A stretch of 64,000 bases of DNA from Maricaulis sp. (GTDB lineage: Bacteria; Pseudomonadota; Alphaproteobacteria; Caulobacterales; Maricaulaceae): assembly GCF_017643475.1 (NCBI RefSeq), contig NZ_JAEPNI010000002.1:372001-436000 (forward strand). The letters are read 5' to 3'. Position 1 is the first letter of the stretch; every line of letters begins with the position of its first letter. The position numbers and the translations under genes are program-made. This document shows, piece after piece, positions 59,838 through 64,000 of the stretch. The notes beneath the pieces are model-generated. The model was given only the letters and a program-made list of their open reading frames with translations, was not told the origin of the DNA and did no database searches.

Positions 59838-61973
59838 GTGGCAGATACAGCAGGTAGTAACCAGACCCCGGCCACCGGTGCCGGCGGGTTCGACTTTCAG
59901 GCTTTCCTGAACCGCACGCTGCGGGGCGATGTCGCCCTGGCCGTGGGTATTCTCGGCATTCTGGTGATGCTGTTGCTACCGATGCCGAGCCTGTTGCTCG
60001 ACCTGTCGCTGGCGACCTCCATCTCGATTGCCGTCCTGGTCCTGATGACAGCGCTCTTCATCAAGAAGCCGCTGGAATTCTCGGCCTTCCCGGCTGTACT
60101 GCTGATCACCACGCTCCTGCGCCTCGGCCTCAACATCGCCTCGACCCGTCTGATCCTGTCCCGCGGTCACGAGGGCACGGACGCTGCCGGCGAGGTCATC
60201 GAGGCCTTTGGTGCCTTTGTCATGCAGGGCAATGTCGTGATCGGCGTCATTGTCTTTGCCATCCTGGTGATCGTGAACTTCGTCGTCATCACCAAGGGTT
60301 CCGGCCGTATCGCCGAAGTTGCTGCGCGCTTCACCCTGGATTCCATGCCCGGCAAGCAGATGGCCATTGATGCGGACCTCTCCGCCGGCCTGATCACCGA
60401 GAACGAGGCCCGCGAACGCCGCAAGGAACTTGAGGGCGAAAGCAATTTCTACGGTGCCATGGATGGTGCCTCGAAATTCGTGCGTGGTGATGCCATGGCC
60501 GGCCTGATGATTACGGCCATCAACCTGATCGGCGGTATCATTATCGGTGTGGTCCAGTCCGGCATGCCGTTCGCCGATGCTGCTGCAGCCTATTCCACCC
60601 TGACCATCGGTGACGGCCTCGTCTCCCAGATCCCGGCCCTGATCATCTCGGTTGCCGCGGGTCTCCTGGTCTCCAAGGCCGGTGTTGATGGCGAAGCCGA
60701 CAAAGCCGTGTTCGGCCAGCTGACGGCCAATCCTCAAGGCCTTGGTCTGGTGTCCGGTGTCGCCCTGATCGTCGGCGTCCTGCCGGGCATGCCGTTCATT
60801 CCGTTTGCGATGATGTCTGCCGGCGCCGGCGCGCTGGCCTGGATGAACCGGGATATCCAGGAAAGAAAGGCCGCCGAGAAGGAAGCCGCCCGCATCGCTG
60901 CCGAACAGCCCGAGGAAGAGGAAGTTGCTCCGGAGGACGCCCCGATCGAGGATAGCCTCACCATTGACGAGCTGAAGATCGAGCTGGGTTACGGCCTGCT
61001 GCCGCTGATCAATGACGTGGATGGCCGCAAACTCACCGACCAGATCAAGGCGCTGCGCCGCTCGCTGGCCGAGGAGATGGGCTTTGTCACACCGGCTGTC
61101 CGCATTATCGACAACATGCAGCTGGGCAATCAGGAATACTCCATCCGCGTCAAGGAACTGGAGGCCGGCAAGGGCGATCTGGAACTGAACAAGCTGCTGG
61201 TCATGGATCCGGCGGGTCTGCCGATCGACATGGCCGGCGATCACGTCAAGGAACCGGCCTTTGGCCTGCCAGCGACCTGGATCGAGGAAAGCCTGCGCGA
61301 GGAAGCCTCTTTCCGTGGTTACACCATCGTCGAGCCGGCCGCTGTCATGGTTACGCACCTGACCGAGATTCTCCGCGAGAACATGGCGGACCTCCTGTCC
61401 TACGCAGAAGTCGAGAAGCTGATCGACAAGCTGTCCAAGGAGCACAAGAAGCTGGTCGAAGATATTGCGCCGGCCCAGATCAGCCGCGCAGGCATCCAGC
61501 GTGTACTGCAGACGCTGATCAAGGAACGCATTTCTATCCGCGACCTGCCGACCATTCTGGAAGGCATCGCCGAAGCCAGCGCCACGACTCAGAATCTCGA
61601 CGCGATTGTCGAACATGTGCGCACGCGCCTGTCCCGACAAATTTGTTATTCAAACCGTGCGCCGGACGGAAATCTGCCGGTCATGGCCCTCTCCCCGCAC
61701 TGGGAACAGGCCTTCATGGAAGCCCTGGTTGGCGATGGCGAGCGCAAACAGCTCGCCCTGGCCCCGTCCAAACTTCATGACTTTGTCGCTGCAGTTAGAA
61801 ACTCTTTCGAAACCGCTTCAGCTCAGGGTCAGGTACCAGTACTGCTGACGAGCCCGCTGATTCGTCCGTATGTGCGTTCTCTGGTTGAGCGATTCAGGCC
61901 TCAGACGGTCGTGATGTCGCAAAATGAAATTCACCCGAGCGCGCGCCTGCAGACCCTCGGTCACGTCGGTTAA
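59838..61973 (+). CDS. flhA: flagellar export gate protein FlhA
   Basis: A 711-residue export-gate component. About eight N-terminal TM segments (from residue 30), the conserved loop LITTLLRLGLNIASTRLILS (about 91-110) and KQMAIDADLSAGLI (about 174-187). The cytoplasmic domain extends to the end with IKKxx-like linker and SAEVGxLxD replaced by variable sequence. The start codon is GTG, 12 bp after the flbD stop. Confidence 0.95.
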   Translation: MADTAGSNQTPATGAGGFDFQAFLNRTLRGDVALAVGILGILVMLLLPMPSLLLDLSLATSISIAVLVLMTALFIKKPLEFSAFPAVLLITTLLRLGLNIASTRLILSRGHEGTDAAGEVIEAFGAFVMQGNVVIGVIVFAILVIVNFVVITKGSGRIAEVAARFTLDSMPGKQMAIDADLSAGLITENEARERRKELEGESNFYGAMDGASKFVRGDAMAGLMITAINLIGGIIIGVVQSGMPFADAAAAYSTLTIGDGLVSQIPALIISVAAGLLVSKAGVDGEADKAVFGQLTANPQGLGLVSGVALIVGVLPGMPFIPFAMMSAGAGALAWMNRDIQERKAAEKEAARIAAEQPEEEEVAPEDAPIEDSLTIDELKIELGYGLLPLINDVDGRKLTDQIKALRRSLAEEMGFVTPAVRIIDNMQLGNQEYSIRVKELEAGKGDLELNKLLVMDPAGLPIDMAGDHVKEPAFGLPATWIEESLREEASFRGYTIVEPAAVMVTHLTEILRENMADLLSYAEVEKLIDKLSKEHKKLVEDIAPAQISRAGIQRVLQTLIKERISIRDLPTILEGIAEASATTQNLDAIVEHVRTRLSRQICYSNRAPDGNLPVMALSPHWEQAFMEALVGDGERKQLALAPSKLHDFVAAVRNSFETASAQGQVPVLLTSPLIRPYVRSLVERFRPQTVVMSQNEIHPSARLQTLGHVG

Positions 61974-62002
61974 CGACAACAATTTAACTGGTCCGACCTC
62001 GT

Positions 62003-62998
62003 ATGCGCCTCAAGACCTTTGCAGCCCAGACTCTGACTCAAGCCATGTCAGACGTCCGCCATGAAATGGGCCCCGATGCCGTCATCATCGCCACGTCGGA
62101 CGGCCCGGACGGCGGTGTACAGGTCCGCGCGGCCACCGAAGCGCCCATGCGCAACGAGCCCGTCGAACCAGTCCGGGAGATCTCCGAACGTCTGATTGAG
62201 GATGCCGATATCGAGCGCGGTGCTTTCGAGGACGCCCAGCTGGACCGTGTCATCCATGCGCTGGGTTATCACCGTGCGCCGGGTATCGCCGCCCAGGCAC
62301 TGATGCGTTCGGCTCAGGATCTGGCCGACGGCCATTCCGTTGCCCGCCTCGCCCATGCCATGGAAAGCCGCTACACCTTCCAGCCCCTGCCCGCAGTTCC
62401 CGAACACCCGGTCCTGTTCGCCGGCACGCCGGGTGTCGGCAAGACCTCTACCCTGGCCAAGACCGCCGCGCGCTGTGTCGCCGCAGGGGCGTCACCAACC
62501 CTGATTTCCTGTGATGGCGAGCGCGCCGGGGCCGATGCCCGTCTGCGTGCACTGGCCGAAAAGATGCGGGCCGGTTTCCGCGCTGTAGATGATCCGCGCG
62601 AGATGGCTGATGTCATGGCCGAGATCGAGGGCCCGGTCCTGATCGACAGCCCGGCGGTCAATCCGTTCGAGCTGGACGATCTAGACATGACGCTCGCCTT
62701 TGCCGACAGCGCCGAGGCCGAGATCGTTTATATCTTTGATGCAGGCCTTTCCGCAGAAGATGCTGAGGACGCCGCCTCTCTGTTTGCCTCCATCGGCGCC
62801 AGCCGCGCCATTCCGGTCAAGCTGGACTGCGCGCGCCGCATGGGCGCCATTCTCGGTGTCGGAGAAACAGGTCTGGCCTTCGCACAGATTTCCTCCACCC
62901 CCTTCATCGGTGGTGGCCTGGCGCCGGCAACGCCGCTGCGTCTCGCTCGTGCGCTGATCGAAGACCGGCTCACCCCCTTTGACGACGAGGACATGTGA
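62003..62998 (+). CDS. flhF: FlhF-like SRP-type GTPase
   Basis: A 331-residue FlhF family protein, which places the flagellum at the pole. N-terminal MRLKTFAAQTLTQAMSDVRHE is typical, and the P-loop is GTPGVGKT (141-148). DGERAGADARLRALA corresponds to the SRP-type DTxRxxAxxQL box. The G3 DTAGR motif reads DSPAVN (215-220), and G4 (TKxD) reads VKLD. The B domain is short. The deviations may mean weak GTP hydrolysis. The stop overlaps the next ATG by 1 bp. Confidence 0.85.
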   Translation: MRLKTFAAQTLTQAMSDVRHEMGPDAVIIATSDGPDGGVQVRAATEAPMRNEPVEPVREISERLIEDADIERGAFEDAQLDRVIHALGYHRAPGIAAQALMRSAQDLADGHSVARLAHAMESRYTFQPLPAVPEHPVLFAGTPGVGKTSTLAKTAARCVAAGASPTLISCDGERAGADARLRALAEKMRAGFRAVDDPREMADVMAEIEGPVLIDSPAVNPFELDDLDMTLAFADSAEAEIVYIFDAGLSAEDAEDAASLFASIGASRAIPVKLDCARRMGAILGVGETGLAFAQISSTPFIGGGLAPATPLRLARALIEDRLTPFDDEDM

Positions 62999-63798
62999 TG
63001 AAGATTGCATCGGCACCCCAGTCACGCGCCGCTGGCCGCATCCTCGCTATCGCTTCCGGCAAGGGCGGTGTTGGCAAGACCACGCTCGCCATTGGCATGG
63101 CCCGCGCCCTCTCCCAGATGGATGAACGTGTCCTGTTGATGGATGGCGATCTGGGCATGGCCAATATCGACGTCCAGCTGGGCCTGCAGCCCTCGGCTGA
63201 CATCACCAGCGTCATCAATGGCCGGGTTAACCTGGCCGATGCGACCGCGCCTGCCCTGGGCGGTTCGGAGGAACGCGGTGGTTTTGATGTGATTTCCGGT
63301 CGTTCAGGTTCGGGTGCGCTGGCCAATATCTCCGGTCCGAGCCTGACCAAGCTGGCCAGTGGTGTCGCCGCGCTGGCAATGTCCTATGACCGCGCCATTC
63401 TCGACCTGGCTGCCGGTGCCGACAAATCCACCGTGCGCCTGGCCCTGACGGCCGACGACGTCATCATCGTCATCAATGACGAACCGACCTCGCTGACCGA
63501 TGCCTATGCCTTTGTGAAAACCCTGCGCCTGCATGATGATGGCGCCTCGCCCCTGGTCGTGGTCAACAACGCCCCGACAAGACAGGCGGCCCACGAGGCC
63601 TTCGGCGCATTCAAGAAAACCTGTGAGGCCTTTTTGAGCTTCACACCCACCCTGGCCGGGGTGATCCGCCGCGACGAGGCGGTCCCGGCCGCGATCCGGG
63701 CCCAGGCCTGCCTGTCCGTTCGCTCTCCGGCGAGCGAGGCGGCAAAAGATCTCCAGTCCTTGGCGGGAACACTCGCAAGAGGCAAGGAAGCCGCGTAG
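62998..63798 (+). CDS. flhG: MinD-like ATPase, FlhG/FleN type
   Basis: A 266-residue ParA/MinD ATPase. The deviant Walker A is SGKGGVGKTTLA (about residues 20-31), MDGDLGMANIDVQLGL the A' region, and DLAAGADKST the Walker B-like motif (DxxAG). Immediately downstream of flhF, so it is the flagellar number regulator FlhG/FleN rather than MinD. It lacks the long N-terminal FleQ-binding segment of FleN proteins. Confidence 0.88.
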   Translation: MKIASAPQSRAAGRILAIASGKGGVGKTTLAIGMARALSQMDERVLLMDGDLGMANIDVQLGLQPSADITSVINGRVNLADATAPALGGSEERGGFDVISGRSGSGALANISGPSLTKLASGVAALAMSYDRAILDLAAGADKSTVRLALTADDVIIVINDEPTSLTDAYAFVKTLRLHDDGASPLVVVNNAPTRQAAHEAFGAFKKTCEAFLSFTPTLAGVIRRDEAVPAAIRAQACLSVRSPASEAAKDLQSLAGTLARGKEAA

Positions 63799-63841
63799 AC
63801 TGGCCCCGGGGACAAGTTCAGCGCTTGGGGGCGCACCGCGT

Positions 63842-64000
63842 ATGTATGACTCGTTTTATGATCGCCTGTCGCAGGGTTTCACACCGTTTGACTGGTGGCT
63901 GATTATCGTTCTGTCACTGGTCGCCGCGCTGATCATGCGCAAATGGCCACAATGGCCGGCCGCCGCCGCAATCGCCTTCATGGCCGATGCCGTCGCACCC
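63842..64000 (+). CDS. membrane protein, cut by window end
   Basis: ATG at 63842 opens a frame of at least 53 codons with no stop before the window end. It encodes MYDSFYDRLSQGFTPFDWWL, then a TM segment (IIVLSLVAALIMR), KWPQWP and another hydrophobic start. It lies 43 bp after flhG on the same strand. It may be a small membrane protein of the flhF-flhG neighbourhood. Confidence 0.6.
   Translation, partial: MYDSFYDRLSQGFTPFDWWLIIVLSLVAALIMRKWPQWPAAAAIAFMADAVAP

Noticed and set aside
59976-61640. 554-codon minus-strand frame opposite flhA
   Set aside because: Antisense shadow of flhA, without motifs.

Overview
The window is GC-rich chromosomal DNA with no insertion sequence, phage gene or CRISPR array. 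Gene content and order point to a motile, probably prosthecate alphaproteobacterium of the Caulobacter/Hyphomonas/Maricaulis group, most likely Maricaulis-like. The main reasons are a fliF-fliG-fliH-fliN-flbD-flhA cluster, a SciP (CtrA inhibitor) gene, a perfect CtrA box beside a sigma-54 promoter, an NsrR-type Rrf2 regulator, and branched-chain keto acid dehydrogenase genes next to an Lrp-type regulator. Genus assignment is inference from memory of gene order.

Layout. 0.1-2.9 kb, minus strand: a compact cluster of DUF1285 protein, CoA-type NUDIX hydrolase, DUF6111 protein and CCA-adding enzyme. 2.9-9.6 kb: a MoxR/DUF58/BatA-DUF4159/vWA operon. 9.7-15 kb: MscS channel, pirin, two small exported proteins, queC-queE, cutA, and an exported Asp/Glu/Arg repeat protein. 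14.9-16.1 kb: an NsrR-like regulator divergent from a run of tiny membrane-protein genes, one of them interrupted by an in-frame TGA. 16.2-25.2 kb: a divergent PEP carboxylase homologue, an Lrp regulator with an OsmC protein, a hybrid histidine kinase and a TonB-dependent receptor. 25.5-31.2 kb: tRNA-Met, a chemoreceptor, a TonB C-terminal domain protein, an Ldh-family dehydrogenase, a secreted protein and a thioesterase. 31.3-42.8 kb: a REP-like element, then lpd, E2, E1-beta and E1-alpha of a branched-chain 2-oxoacid dehydrogenase, a semialdehyde dehydrogenase, two TetR regulators with candidate palindromic operators, an Lrp regulator and a thiolase. 42.8-45.9 kb: CPBP protease, Cys-rich Sel1 protein, mnmA and small membrane proteins.

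46.0-64 kb is flagellar. flgK-flgL run leftward and fliK-flgD-flgE run rightward from one intergenic region carrying a CtrA box and sigma-54 promoter sequences. sciP, fliF-G-H-N-flbD-flhA, flhF, an FlhG/FleN-like ATPase and a truncated membrane-protein gene follow. FlbD is the sigma-54 activator expected to act on the hook and hook-associated promoters. SciP and CtrA would place these under cell-cycle control.

The least explained features are the NsrR-linked mini-membrane-protein cluster, the PEP carboxylase homologue with altered active-site motifs, an FlhF with an altered G3 motif, and several perfect palindromes in promoter regions.
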